Shown one piece after another: positions 34,615-43,347 of a stretch of DNA of 64,000 nt. Made by a program: the position numbers and the translations under genes. Within the stretch, counting starts at the first letter, position 1. Every line of letters begins with the position of its first letter. The notes under the pieces are model-generated. The model had not been told where the DNA came from and did not search any database. It saw only the letters and a list, made by a program, of their open reading frames with translations. This DNA comes from Bacteroides sp. (GTDB lineage: Bacteria; Bacteroidota; Bacteroidia; Bacteroidales; Bacteroidaceae), in assembly GCA_017472925.1 (NCBI GenBank), contig JAFUNS010000038.1:26831-90830 (forward strand), written 5' to 3'.

Positions 34615-35568
34615 ATGAGTGTAGCGGATTTTTTGGCATCCAATCACGAAACGGCGTTCTCTATTGAAGTATTGCCACCGGTGAGAGGAAAAAGCATTGA
34701 ACAGATATTCAAGACGATTGAACGATTGTTACCGTTCAACCCAGCTTATATCAACATTACGACCCATCGTACCGAAGTGGTGTATAAGGAAGTCTCGGAA
34801 GGAGTATTCCAACGTACTACCGAACGTATGCGACCGGGTACGGTGGCTATTGCCGCTACACTGAAGGAACGTTATGGCATCCCTACTGTACCACATGTGA
34901 TTTGTAGCGGTTTCTCTCGTTCGGAATTGGAGTATGAACTGATTGATTTGGCATACTTGGGCATTACAGACTTATTAGTGTTGCGTGGTGATAGAGCTAA
35001 AGGTGACAATCGTTTTATTCCGGCTAATGGCGGACATGAACATGCTATTGACCTTTGTAGGCAAGTAGAGGAATTCAACAACGGATTGATGTTGGACGGT
35101 TCTACTCATGAACCTTTAGGTGGTCCTTTTACTTATGGGGTAGCTGGTTATCCCGAAAAGCATGAAGAAGCCATGAATATGGATATGGACATAGAGTGTC
35201 TGAAAGCCAAGATTAAAGCGGGTGCCAAGTATGTGGTGACACAGATGTTCTTTGACAATCAAAAATACTTTGATTTTGTAAAGCGTTGTAGAGAGGCAGA
35301 CATAACTGTACCCATCATTCCGGGTATCAAACCGCTTACATCCTTGACACAACAAGTATTGTTGCCCAAGACTTTCCATATCGATTTGCCGTTGGACTTG
35401 GCAACGGAACTGCGTAAATGTCAATCGAACGACGATGTGAAAGCATTGGGCGTAGAGTGGGGAATTGCCCAAGCCAAGGAATTAAAAGCAGCCAATGTGC
35501 CCAGCATTCATTTCTACTCCATGAATGCAGCAGCAGGTGTAGAGGCTATTGCTAAGGCGGTGTATTAA
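34615..35568 (+). CDS. metF: 5,10-methylenetetrahydrofolate reductase
   Basis: 317 residues, a TIM-barrel flavoprotein. Motifs include SIEVLPPVRG near the N-terminus (the Glu of the family SFEFFPP), VLRGD, GVAGYPEKHEEA and YVVTQMFFDNQKYFDFV. It makes the 5-methyl-THF used by MetH, encoded 12 bp downstream. The start is ATG at 34615 behind AAGGA. The 48-bp gap after thrC contains CTCTGTGTACTCTGTGGT, a short low-complexity spacer, and no promoter or terminator, so it belongs to the thr/met operon. Confidence 0.97.
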   Translation: MSVADFLASNHETAFSIEVLPPVRGKSIEQIFKTIERLLPFNPAYINITTHRTEVVYKEVSEGVFQRTTERMRPGTVAIAATLKERYGIPTVPHVICSGFSRSELEYELIDLAYLGITDLLVLRGDRAKGDNRFIPANGGHEHAIDLCRQVEEFNNGLMLDGSTHEPLGGPFTYGVAGYPEKHEEAMNMDMDIECLKAKIKAGAKYVVTQMFFDNQKYFDFVKRCREADITVPIIPGIKPLTSLTQQVLLPKTFHIDLPLDLATELRKCQSNDDVKALGVEWGIAQAKELKAANVPSIHFYSMNAAAGVEAIAKAVY

Positions 35569-35580
35569 AGATTGGAATTT

Positions 35581-38500
35581 ATGAAAGGAACAATCGAAGA
35601 AATTATCAAGGAACGGATTCTGGTGCTTGATGGTGCCATGGGTACCATGATTCAGCAATATCAACTGACAGAAGCTGACTTTTGTGGAGAAGTATTTAAG
35701 GATCATCCAGTAAAATTGGAAGGTAACAATGATTTGTTGGTACTTACTCGCCCCGATGTGATAGCAGCTATTCATCGTCAGTATTTGGAAGCCGGTGCCG
35801 ATATCATAGAGACTTGTACATTTAACTCCCAAGTCGTTTCACAAGCCGAATATCAGACAACAGAATTAGTTCGTCGATTGAACTTGGAAGGTGCCCGATT
35901 GGCGCGTCAAGAGGCCGACCGGATGACTGCACTAACTCCCGATAAGCCTCGCTTTGTGGCAGGGTCTGTAGGACCTACCGGTAAAATGACATCCATGTCG
36001 CCCGATATGGAGAACCCTGCCTTCCGTGCCATAGATTTTGAAACCCTTCGTATGGCTTATATAGAACAGATGCAAGCCTTAGTCGAAGGGGGAGTAGATT
36101 GTTTGTTGATAGAAACGATATTTGATACATTGAATGCCAAAGCGGCATTGTCTGCAGCTCAGTGTGTCTTTGAACAACTCGGCCGAAAGGTGCCTGTCAT
36201 GCTTTCTGTTACGGTGGCCGATGCGGCTGGACGTACATTGGCTGGTCAGACATTGGAAGCTTTCTTGACTTCTGTAAGTCATGCAGAACTATTTTCTGTG
36301 GGATTGAACTGTTCATTCGGTGCCGAACAGATGTTGCCGTTCCTTAAGGAACTGGCTGCGGTTGCTCCCTATTATATCAGTGTATACCCTAATGCCGGAC
36401 TTCCCAATGCGATGGGACAATACGATGAAACACCCGAAATGATGGCTAATCATGTAGGTCGTTTTATGGAAGAAGGGTTGGTTAACATTGTGGGTGGTTG
36501 TTGTGGTTCCACTCCCGAACACATTCATGCCATTGCTGAAGTAGCCTCTGCATCAAAGAATATACATCAACCATTGCCTGATAAGAGTAAGTTGCCTTGG
36601 TTGGCCGGATGGGATGGATTTAAAGCGAATGACTCATTTATCAATGTGGGGGAGCGTTGTAATGTAGCAGGTAGTCGTAAGTTCCTTCGTCTTGTAAAAG
36701 AGAAGAATTATGATGAAGCTTTAACTATTGCCCGGGCACAAGTGCGCGATGGAGCCATGATTCTGGATATTAACATGGATGATGCCATGCTGGATGCCCA
36801 AGAAGAAATGGCGCATTTTTTGAATTTGATGGCTTCCGATCCAGAAACAGCCCGATTGCCTTGGATGGTGGACTCTTCTCGTTTTGAAGTGATTGAAGCG
36901 GCATTGAAATGTATTCAGGGGAAAGCTATAGTCAATTCTCTTTCTTTGAAGGAAGGTGAAGAGGTGTTTTTGCAACGGGCAACCCGTGTTCGTGATTTGG
37001 GTGCAGCCTTGATTGTAATGGCTTTTGATGAAGAAGGACAGGCCACTACGTATGAGCGTAAAATAGAAGTTTGTGGAAGAGCTTATCGTCTGTTGACTGA
37101 AAAACTAAATTTTCCTCCTCAAGATATTATTTTTGACCCTAATATATTAACCATTGCTACAGGCATGAAGGAACACGATGCCTATGCACTCGACTTTATT
37201 CGTGCAACTCAATGGATTCATGAAAACTTGCCTCATGCAAAGGTGAGTGGGGGAGTGAGTAATCTTTCTTTTGCATTGCGTGGGAACAACTATTTGCGTG
37301 AAGCGATGCATGCTGTTTTCCTTTATCATGCTATCCGTGCGGGAATGGATATGGCCATTGTCAATCCGTCTACTGCGGTGATGTATGGTGATATCCCTCA
37401 GGAATTGCTTGATGCATTGGAAGATGTCATTCTCTGTCGACGGGATGATGCTACTGAACGACTGATTGCTCTGGCCGAACAATATAGGAATAAGCCGGAG
37501 GAAACCAATCAGCAAATGGAAGCCGACCGTGGGGCTATTCCGTTAGAAGACCGATTGGCTACCGCATTACAAAAAGGAGAAGAAGGATTCTTACAGACTG
37601 ATTTGGAAGAAGCGTTGACTCATTATCCTACACCTGCTTCCATTATTGAAGGTCCCTTGATGAAAGGAATGACATGGGTAGGTGAATTGTTTGGAGCGGG
37701 TAAGATGTTCTTGCCACAAGTGGTGAAAACTGCGCGTACCATGAAGCGGGCGGTAGAAATTCTTCAGCCACATATTGAAGCTACCAAACAAAAAGGGATA
37801 GCCACTAATGGAAAATATTTATTGGCTACCGTCAAAGGCGATGTGCATGACATAGGCAAGAACATAGCCGGTGTAGTATTGGGATGCAACAATTTCGAAG
37901 TCATTGATTTGGGTGTAATGGTTCCGGCCGAAAAGATTGTAGAAGCCGCTCTTGAGCACCAAGTGGATTATATTGGTTTGAGTGGATTGATTACTCCTTC
38001 GCTTGATGAAATGTGCCATGTGGCTCGTGAACTTCGGTCGGCTGGTATTTCGGTACCACTTTTTATTGGTGGAGCCACAACTTCGGCCCTGCATACAGCG
38101 GTGAAGATTGCGCCGTTGTACGACGGACCGGTCTTTCATGTAAAGGATGCTGCCCAGAACCCTATCTTGGCTATGCAGTTGGCCGGTAATCAACGGGAAC
38201 GTGCCATTGCATGCTTGCGCTTTGAGCAAGAACAACTTCGACAGGAAATGCTACGGAAATCGAACCAACAGACACCAAATGTCAGTCTGAGCGAAGCGAA
38301 GAATCTGCGAACATCCACCTTATCTATCTGTTGGGAAAATGAGACCTTGGTACAACCTACCTATAAAGGAGTACGTACTTTAGAAGATATTTCCATTAAC
38401 GCTGTACGTCCTTATATTAATTGGAAACATTTTTATAATCTTTGGAGAGTTTGTATCGGTACGCCCGAAGCTGAAGACATACAACGTGAAGCAGATGCTT

Positions 38501-39132
38501 TGCTTGATGCAATACAACATAAGCACCATCTTTGTGCGCGTGTTGGTTTCTTTGAAGCGTATGGTACGGAGGATAGCATAGTGGTTGATCATGTAGCCGG
38601 ATGTCCGTGTTGTGGAGGCGTACAGAAACAAACGGTTATTCCGACTCCTCGACAAAGTCAGCCGAATGCAGAAGGCTATTGCCTTTCTCTCTGTGATTAT
38701 GTAGCTCCACAAGGCATGAATGACCATATTGGTGCATTTTCCATCACTGTATCTTCTTCTTTTGTGGAAGAATTGGAAGCATTGAAGCAAAAAGGTGATA
38801 CCTTTGAATCGCTATTACTTCAAAGTCTGGGCGACCGGTTGGTAGAAGCGGCCAGTGAATGGTTGCACGAGCAGGTGCGCAAAACAATATGGGGTTATGC
38901 TCCCCAGGAACAACTCACGTTGAAGGAGATGTTTCAAGCACACTACCAAGGCATTCGTCCGGCTGTAGGATATCCGTCACTTCCCGATCAGAAAACGATG
39001 TTTTTGATGGACGAACTCATTGGTTTGTCTTCCATAAACATACGTCTTACGGAGAATGGCGCGATGTATCCGCAAGCATCGGTTTGTGGATTGTACATAG
39101 CCAATCGGCAAGCGCAGTATTTTGTGATATAA
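35581..39132 (+). CDS. metH: cobalamin-dependent methionine synthase with REP-derived linker
   Basis: 1183 residues with all modules: homocysteine-binding domain (LDGAMGTMIQQY, zinc Cys in VGLNCSFG and GGCCGSTPEH), pterin-binding domain (SFINVGERCNVAGSRKF), cobalamin cap and B12 domain with ligand H756 in GDVHDIGKN, and the C-terminal AdoMet activation domain (RPAVGYPSLPDQ). It transfers the methyl group of 5-methyl-THF to homocysteine. The stretch near residues 901-910 (VSLSEAKNLR) is translated from half a REP-like element, in the linker before the activation domain. The true start is ATG 35581, not the TTG at 35572. Last gene of the operon; depends on the B12 genes at 42-55 kb. Confidence 0.97.
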   Translation: MKGTIEEIIKERILVLDGAMGTMIQQYQLTEADFCGEVFKDHPVKLEGNNDLLVLTRPDVIAAIHRQYLEAGADIIETCTFNSQVVSQAEYQTTELVRRLNLEGARLARQEADRMTALTPDKPRFVAGSVGPTGKMTSMSPDMENPAFRAIDFETLRMAYIEQMQALVEGGVDCLLIETIFDTLNAKAALSAAQCVFEQLGRKVPVMLSVTVADAAGRTLAGQTLEAFLTSVSHAELFSVGLNCSFGAEQMLPFLKELAAVAPYYISVYPNAGLPNAMGQYDETPEMMANHVGRFMEEGLVNIVGGCCGSTPEHIHAIAEVASASKNIHQPLPDKSKLPWLAGWDGFKANDSFINVGERCNVAGSRKFLRLVKEKNYDEALTIARAQVRDGAMILDINMDDAMLDAQEEMAHFLNLMASDPETARLPWMVDSSRFEVIEAALKCIQGKAIVNSLSLKEGEEVFLQRATRVRDLGAALIVMAFDEEGQATTYERKIEVCGRAYRLLTEKLNFPPQDIIFDPNILTIATGMKEHDAYALDFIRATQWIHENLPHAKVSGGVSNLSFALRGNNYLREAMHAVFLYHAIRAGMDMAIVNPSTAVMYGDIPQELLDALEDVILCRRDDATERLIALAEQYRNKPEETNQQMEADRGAIPLEDRLATALQKGEEGFLQTDLEEALTHYPTPASIIEGPLMKGMTWVGELFGAGKMFLPQVVKTARTMKRAVEILQPHIEATKQKGIATNGKYLLATVKGDVHDIGKNIAGVVLGCNNFEVIDLGVMVPAEKIVEAALEHQVDYIGLSGLITPSLDEMCHVARELRSAGISVPLFIGGATTSALHTAVKIAPLYDGPVFHVKDAAQNPILAMQLAGNQRERAIACLRFEQEQLRQEMLRKSNQQTPNVSLSEAKNLRTSTLSICWENETLVQPTYKGVRTLEDISINAVRPYINWKHFYNLWRVCIGTPEAEDIQREADALLDAIQHKHHLCARVGFFEAYGTEDSIVVDHVAGCPCCGGVQKQTVIPTPRQSQPNAEGYCLSLCDYVAPQGMNDHIGAFSITVSSSFVEELEALKQKGDTFESLLLQSLGDRLVEAASEWLHEQVRKTIWGYAPQEQLTLKEMFQAHYQGIRPAVGYPSLPDQKTMFLMDELIGLSSINIRLTENGAMYPQASVCGLYIANRQAQYFVI
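38281..38308. repeat. half REP-like element inside metH
   Basis: GTCAGTCTGAGCGAAGCGAAG plus AATCTG, the left arm of the REP family, read in frame in the linker between B12 and activation domains. Confidence 0.75.
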
Positions 39133-39138
39133 TGGTAC

Positions 39139-39257
39139 AGGTGTGTTGAAATACGCATCTACTTATTGTTTTAGGCACGGATTACACGGATTAACACGGT
39201 TTTTAGTGTATGTTTACATCTACTATATCCGTGCAATCCGTGTAATCCGTGCCTAAA
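39139..39257. repeat. long inverted repeat, copy 2 (between convergent genes)
   Basis: Core 39171-39257: arms GGCACGGATTACACGGATTA and TAATCCGTGTAATCCGTGCC around a TGTTTACA centre. It separates metH from the convergent bcp gene. Confidence 0.85.
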
Positions 39258-39284
39258 TTATATTATGAAATAGTCTTTTCTCAG

Positions 39285-39740
39285 TTAAATATTTTCTAAT
39301 ATTTGTTCGCCATGTGTTTTGGTCTTGATTTCCTTGGGAAGGAAAATCCGTTCGATAATTCCTTCTTCGTTGATGAGGAACGTAGTGCGGAAAGTCCCCA
39401 TGTACTTGCGTCCATACATGCTCTTTTCGCCCCATACACCCATAGCTTCTACTAACTTCTTGTCGGTATCGGCGATAAGTGGAAAAGGTAGTTCATATTT
39501 TTCTATAAACTTACGGTGTGAAGCTTCACTATCTACACTCACACCAATCACTTCATAACCTTGTTTTCGAAGAGCTGCATAATTATCGCGCAGGCTGCAA
39601 GCTTCGGCGGTACATCCTGAGGTGTTGTCCTTGGGATAGAAATAGAGTACCAGTTTCTTACCTTCGTAGTGACTTAACAAGATTTCTTCTCCCTTTTCAT
39701 TGATGCCCAATACTTCGGGGGCTTTGTCTCCTATATTCAT
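39285..39740 (-). CDS. bcp: thioredoxin-dependent thiol peroxidase (Bcp/PrxQ)
   Basis: 151 residues. Peroxidatic C43 and resolving C48 lie in SGCTAEACSLRDNY, five residues apart as in the atypical two-Cys PrxQ class; YFYPKDNT is the conserved lead-in. It reduces hydroperoxides with thioredoxin in the cytoplasm. Two ATGs are possible: 39764 lies only about 10 nt past the -7 box, which would leave almost no leader, whereas 39740 has a ~28-nt A-rich leader and gives the standard MNIGDKAPEVLG start, so I choose 39740. Confidence 0.95.
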   Translation of the reverse strand: MNIGDKAPEVLGINEKGEEILLSHYEGKKLVLYFYPKDNTSGCTAEACSLRDNYAALRKQGYEVIGVSVDSEASHRKFIEKYELPFPLIADTDKKLVEAMGVWGEKSMYGRKYMGTFRTTFLINEEGIIERIFLPKEIKTKTHGEQILENI

Positions 39741-39774
39741 GATGTTTCTTTTTTGAGGGTTCATAAGTAATGTG

Positions 39775-39782
39775 CAAATATA
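39775..39782 (-). promoter_or_regulatory. -7 box TATATTTG for bcp
   Basis: TAnnTTTG match; decides the start codon of bcp (39740 rather than 39764). Confidence 0.65.
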
Positions 39783-39853
39783 GTTCTTTTAGGGATAATG
39801 GCAAAATAACTACTTTTTTTGGGAGTGAGATTTGTTTTATAGGTGGAAATATG

Positions 39854-39861
39854 TACCTTTG
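39854..39861 (+). promoter_or_regulatory. -7 box TACCTTTG for the HEPN/MNT pair
   Basis: TAnnTTTG match 22 nt before the ATG at 39884; excludes the longer frame starting at 39770. Confidence 0.65.
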
Positions 39862-39883
39862 TTTAAGTAAAAGATTGGTCTTT

Positions 39884-40324
39884 ATGATAAAACAAGATAT
39901 TCGTTGGCAACAACGCTTTTCCAATTATCGGAAGGCGTTAGCGAAGCTTATTCAGGCAGTTGACTTATTGTCTGTGCAGGTAGAACGTGATGAGTCGGTA
40001 GCCGAGCTTTTACAGGAAGGGCTTATCCAACGCTTCGAATGCACTCACGAACTGGCCTGGAAGGTAATGAAGGATTATGCCGAGTATCAAGGATATACCG
40101 ATGTTCGTGGCTCTCGTGATGCTATTCGCAAGGCATTGGAAATGAATCTGATTGATGACAGACGTTGGATGGAAACCATTGAGGACCGTAATTTGACGGT
40201 GCATAATTATGATAATGAGGTTGCTGCCGAAATCTATGAGAACATTATGCATGTTTATTGTCCTTTGTTTGTTTCATTTGGTCAAAAAATGCAATCATTG
40301 ATAGAACCAACTTTATTCGATTAG
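39884..40324 (+). CDS. HEPN-domain protein (HI0074/HepT-like), putative toxin
   Basis: 146 residues, all helical. It belongs to the nucleotidyltransferase substrate-binding (HI0074) branch of HEPN: ALAKLIQAVDLL, QRFECTHELAWKVMKDYAEYQG, and the R-x4-H catalytic-type motif RNLTVH at R102-H107. HEPN proteins of this kind are RNases or, paired with an MNT protein, type VII toxins neutralised by AMPylation near that motif. The MNT gene follows after 4 bp. HEPN before MNT is the usual order. Activity as toxin is inference from the pair. Confidence 0.85.
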   Translation: MIKQDIRWQQRFSNYRKALAKLIQAVDLLSVQVERDESVAELLQEGLIQRFECTHELAWKVMKDYAEYQGYTDVRGSRDAIRKALEMNLIDDRRWMETIEDRNLTVHNYDNEVAAEIYENIMHVYCPLFVSFGQKMQSLIEPTLFD

Positions 40325-40328
40325 TTAT

Positions 40329-40664
40329 ATGTATGGAATGACCGAAGAAGAGCTCAATCTTTTGTGTTCTCTATTTGCCCGTCAAAAGGAAATAGAGCAA
40401 GTTATTCTGTATGGTTCCCGTGCAAAAGGAACTCATAAACCTTTCTCGGATGTCGATATTACGTTGTTGGGCGTAGGATTGTCCCGCTCTCATTTGAATC
40501 GTCTGATGGCTGATATTGATGAATCTTCTTTACCTTATTCCTTTGACATTTCCATTTTGAGCAAGATTACCAATCCGGATTTGATGGAACAGATTGAAAA
40601 GACGGGAGTGGTGTTGTATCAGCGTGGTGGAACTTCGTTGGTGGCGGAACCTGGTGTATGTTGA
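40329..40664 (+). CDS. MNT-type minimal nucleotidyltransferase, putative antitoxin
   Basis: 111 residues. The nucleotidyltransferase signature is complete: G29-S30 in LYGSRAKGT and D41/D43 in FSDVDITLLG. Proteins of this size transfer AMP from ATP to a tyrosine of the partner HEPN toxin and so silence it (MntA family). The final ~14 residues (GTSLVAEPGVC) do not look like family sequence and may be a replaced tail after a downstream rearrangement, since the next feature is a nuclease remnant. ATG at 40338 is an alternative start. Confidence 0.85.
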   Translation: MYGMTEEELNLLCSLFARQKEIEQVILYGSRAKGTHKPFSDVDITLLGVGLSRSHLNRLMADIDESSLPYSFDISILSKITNPDLMEQIEKTGVVLYQRGGTSLVAEPGVC

Positions 40665-40742
40665 ATTTGTCGGCAAGTTTAATTGCTAATTTGTTTGCTT
40701 CTATTGTTGTTGGCGAATTCCACTTGCAAATGCAACCGAATC

Positions 40743-40982
40743 CTATTTCACCTTCCAGTCACTAACCGTTCCCGTTTCAGACGAGAAGCTGACACCAATC
40801 TGGTATAACGGGCGATTGTCCGCCTCATAGGGACGGGCATAGCCCTTATCTTCTATTTGCGCCAAAGCTTCATCGGCTGTTCCGTCTAATTTAAATTCGA
40901 AGATGTAGATGTAGTCGGGAGTTTCTACGATACAATCTACCCGTCCTTCGCTCTGTTGCTTTTCAGTAAAGTTTTTCTGCAA
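40743..40982 (-). pseudogene. C-terminal remnant of PD-(D/E)XK nuclease/AAA-ATPase-like protein
   Basis: About 79 codons with no ATG; the frame opens with a TTG directly after an in-frame stop. It contains the nuclease core GRVDCIVETPDYIYIFEFKLDG (D...EFK) and the tail KGYARPY, which end the common Bacteroidales proteins that combine an AAA-ATPase-like N-terminus with a PDDEXK_9 nuclease domain (normally about 500 residues). Everything N-terminal is missing, so it is a relic. Confidence 0.75.
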
Positions 40983-41104
40983 ACCTATTTATGATATACA
41001 TTTGCATCAAGCAAAAAACAATTTTATTGAAAAAAGTATTATTTTTGATGCAGTCTTTTTGAATTTTCTGCATTTATAAAGCAGAAACCAATAAAATTAA
41101 TATC

Positions 41105-42340
41105 ATGATGAAGAAAATGTGGCTTTGGGTAGGATTGTTCGGATTGTTGACAGCCTGTCAGAGCGAAGAGGGTAATCCTTTAGAACCTAAAGAAAGAAAA
41201 GACATTATCATGTCTCGTTCGGAAGAACAGATGACCGAAGAAAGTACGGAGTTTGCATTCCGTTTCTTCAACCAAATCAATCAGTCGGAAAAGAAAGAAC
41301 CCAATTGGATGGTGTCTCCTCTCAGTGCTTCTTTTGCGTTGGGTATGATTGCCAATGGAGCAGCCGGAAATACGTTGGCCGAAATACAACAGACATTGGG
41401 ATTTGGCCAGGCATCATTGGATGAAATGAATGCGTATTATCGCCGGATGACCAACGAATTGCTCGGCTTGGATAATACCACGACCATGGGAATTGCCAAT
41501 TCCATTTGGATAAGGAAAGGTTTTAAAGTATACGATTCTTTTGTGGATATAAACAAGAAAATGTATCAGGCAAAAGTTTCTTCATTGGATTTCTCTTCGC
41601 CCGATGCTCCGGCCATTATCAATCGTTGGTGTTCTGAACAAACAAACGGTTGTATTGAGGAAGTCATTAAAAAAACACAGGCTTCGCTTATGTATCTGCT
41701 TAATGCGCTTTATTTCAAGGGTGTTTGGGTAGAAAAGTTTCAAGAATCGGCTACCCGACTTGAAGAATTCTGTGGAGAAAACGGAACCAAGTCAAAGGTA
41801 CAGATGATGAATCAAACGGAACACTTCAGATATGCTTATGAAGAAACGTTCTGTATGGCTGAATTCCCTTATGGTAACGAAGCATTCAGTATGGTAGTTG
41901 TACTGCCTGATGAAGGACAGGAACTGGATGGCGTTTTGGAACAGTTGACTTTCGAGAATTGGAAAAAACTGAATGCTCAAATGAGAGGTCAGGCGCTTTC
42001 TGTTAAGTTCCCGAAATTTGAACTGCATTACAAGAAGAATTTGAAGGATGATATGAAAACATTGGGAATGAAGGATGCTTTTGATGAAAGAGCTGATTTT
42101 TCTGCCCTATCTCCAGCTAAATTGTTTTTAAGTCTATTGGAACAATATACTTATATTAAAGTAGATGAAAAAGGTACCGAAGCGGCTGCGATTACAGTAG
42201 GAGGATTTGATTTGATGGCACCAGGACCTCTTTCTCCTTCTGAGGTTGTTCCTTTCCACATGAACCGACCGTTTGCCTTCTTTATCAAGGAAAAGAGTAC
42301 GGGTACTATCTTGTTTATGGGTAAGATAACTAAGCTATAA
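41105..42340 (+). CDS. serpin-family protease inhibitor, lipoprotein
   Basis: 411 residues with lipobox LTAC, so lipid-anchored outside the cytoplasm. Serpin landmarks: NWMVSPLSASFALGMIANGA, LLNALYFKGVW, the hinge DEKGTEAAAITVGG (354-367) and HMNRPFAFFIKEKSTGTILFMGKI at the end. The small-residue hinge (G357, T358, A360-A362) is that of an inhibitory serpin. Counting from P15 = G357 puts P1 at M371 with A372 as P1', as in human alpha-1-antitrypsin, but the loop after it is about seven residues longer, so P1 is not certain. Likely protects the cell from host or microbial serine proteases. -7-like boxes lie at 40997 and 41040. Confidence 0.93.
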   Translation: MMKKMWLWVGLFGLLTACQSEEGNPLEPKERKDIIMSRSEEQMTEESTEFAFRFFNQINQSEKKEPNWMVSPLSASFALGMIANGAAGNTLAEIQQTLGFGQASLDEMNAYYRRMTNELLGLDNTTTMGIANSIWIRKGFKVYDSFVDINKKMYQAKVSSLDFSSPDAPAIINRWCSEQTNGCIEEVIKKTQASLMYLLNALYFKGVWVEKFQESATRLEEFCGENGTKSKVQMMNQTEHFRYAYEETFCMAEFPYGNEAFSMVVVLPDEGQELDGVLEQLTFENWKKLNAQMRGQALSVKFPKFELHYKKNLKDDMKTLGMKDAFDERADFSALSPAKLFLSLLEQYTYIKVDEKGTEAAAITVGGFDLMAPGPLSPSEVVPFHMNRPFAFFIKEKSTGTILFMGKITKL

Positions 42341-42345
42341 GACTA

Positions 42346-43347
42346 TTAGGGTAACAAGCCCATCATATCTTCAAAGGAGGAACATACAAGTGTTTCTCCT
42401 TTTTTTGTCAATAGGAGCTCCTGGTGAGATACGGCTTTCAAATGCAAGTCGCAAATAGCTTCGGCTGATTGGCATTGATAACCGTGGCGATTCAAAGCGT
42501 TGATAACCCAATGCTGAAGAGTCTTGTCGGATGCTTCGACAATGATCTCTTTGTTACCTTGTACGGTAGGGTAGTATACGCCGTGGTCATAATCGAACTT
42601 GATATCTTTGTGGATGAACAGTTCATCCATGTGGTGATTCAAAATCAAATCTTCGGTTACTCCGTATTGCAAACCTTTTCCTTTGGTGAGAAGCCATAGC
42701 TTGTCGGACAGCACCAAGGCTTGTTCGATGTCGTGGGTGGATAATAAGATGGCTTTGTCTTGTTCTACGGCCAACCGATGAAGTAAATGCATGATTTCGA
42801 TACGGCTCACTACATCGAGGAAAGCCGTTGGCTCATCGAGTAAAATGAGCGGACATTCCTGTACCAATGCCTTGGCTATCATCACCTTTTGTCGTTCGCC
42901 ATCCGATAGTTCTGCGGTATAGTTCTTGGCTTTATGGGTAATGCCTACATCTTCCATGGCCTTTTCGATGATGAGGCGGTCTTCTTTGTGCAATCGACCG
43001 AAGAAACCGGTATGGGGTTGACGGCCTAAGGCGATGAGCTCATAAACCGTTAGTCCGCCGGCAAAGGTCTTGTCGGTCAGTACCACACCGATAGTGCGTG
43101 AACGTTCCTTTTCACTATAGTCTTTCAAAGGTTTGTTCAATAATGACAAGTTGCCATCAAGGGCCGGTTGAGAAGCCGAGAGGGTACGGAGTAACGTGGA
43201 TTTACCCGCCCCGTTGGCACCCAACAGGCATGTCAGTTCGCCGGCATGAAGCTGGAAGTTCAAATGTTCGTGAACCATCTTTTCCTGCTTGCCGGTACGA
43301 TAACCGATGCAAAGGTCTTGTGCTTGGATGACAACTTTCTTTTCCAT
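42346..43347 (-). CDS. btuD: corrinoid ABC transporter ATPase (BtuD-like) with C-terminal extension
   Basis: 333 residues. Walker A GANGAGKST, signature ELSDGERQ, Walker B LILLDEPTAFLD, H-switch STHDIE: a complete FecCD-type importer ATPase in the first ~255 residues. Some 75-80 extra residues follow (from about FDYDHGVYYPTVQG), which are not part of the ABC fold. It is the last gene of the btuB-btuG-btuF-btuC-btuD row, overlapping the permease gene by one base (TGATG). Substrate assignment to B12 rests on this context and the riboswitch. The terminator of the convergent serpin gene is embedded in its last codons. Confidence 0.9.
   Translation of the reverse strand: MEKKVVIQAQDLCIGYRTGKQEKMVHEHLNFQLHAGELTCLLGANGAGKSTLLRTLSASQPALDGNLSLLNKPLKDYSEKERSRTIGVVLTDKTFAGGLTVYELIALGRQPHTGFFGRLHKEDRLIIEKAMEDVGITHKAKNYTAELSDGERQKVMIAKALVQECPLILLDEPTAFLDVVSRIEIMHLLHRLAVEQDKAILLSTHDIEQALVLSDKLWLLTKGKGLQYGVTEDLILNHHMDELFIHKDIKFDYDHGVYYPTVQGNKEIIVEASDKTLQHWVINALNRHGYQCQSAEAICDLHLKAVSHQELLLTKKGETLVCSSFEDMMGLLP
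42373..42407 (+). terminator. serpin terminator, inside the 3' end of btuD
   Basis: 11-bp stem AAAGGAGGAAC / GTTTCTCCTTT (one G-U) with a T tail on the + strand; lies within btuD coding sequence on the other strand. Confidence 0.8.

Noticed and set aside
39741-39764. bcp start at ATG 39764
   Set aside because: Only about 10 nt beyond the -7 box; ATG 39740 gives the conserved N-terminus and a normal leader.
39770-39883. N-terminal 38-codon extension of the HEPN protein
   Set aside because: It spans the promoter (39854-39861) and has no family similarity; ATG 39884 is the start.
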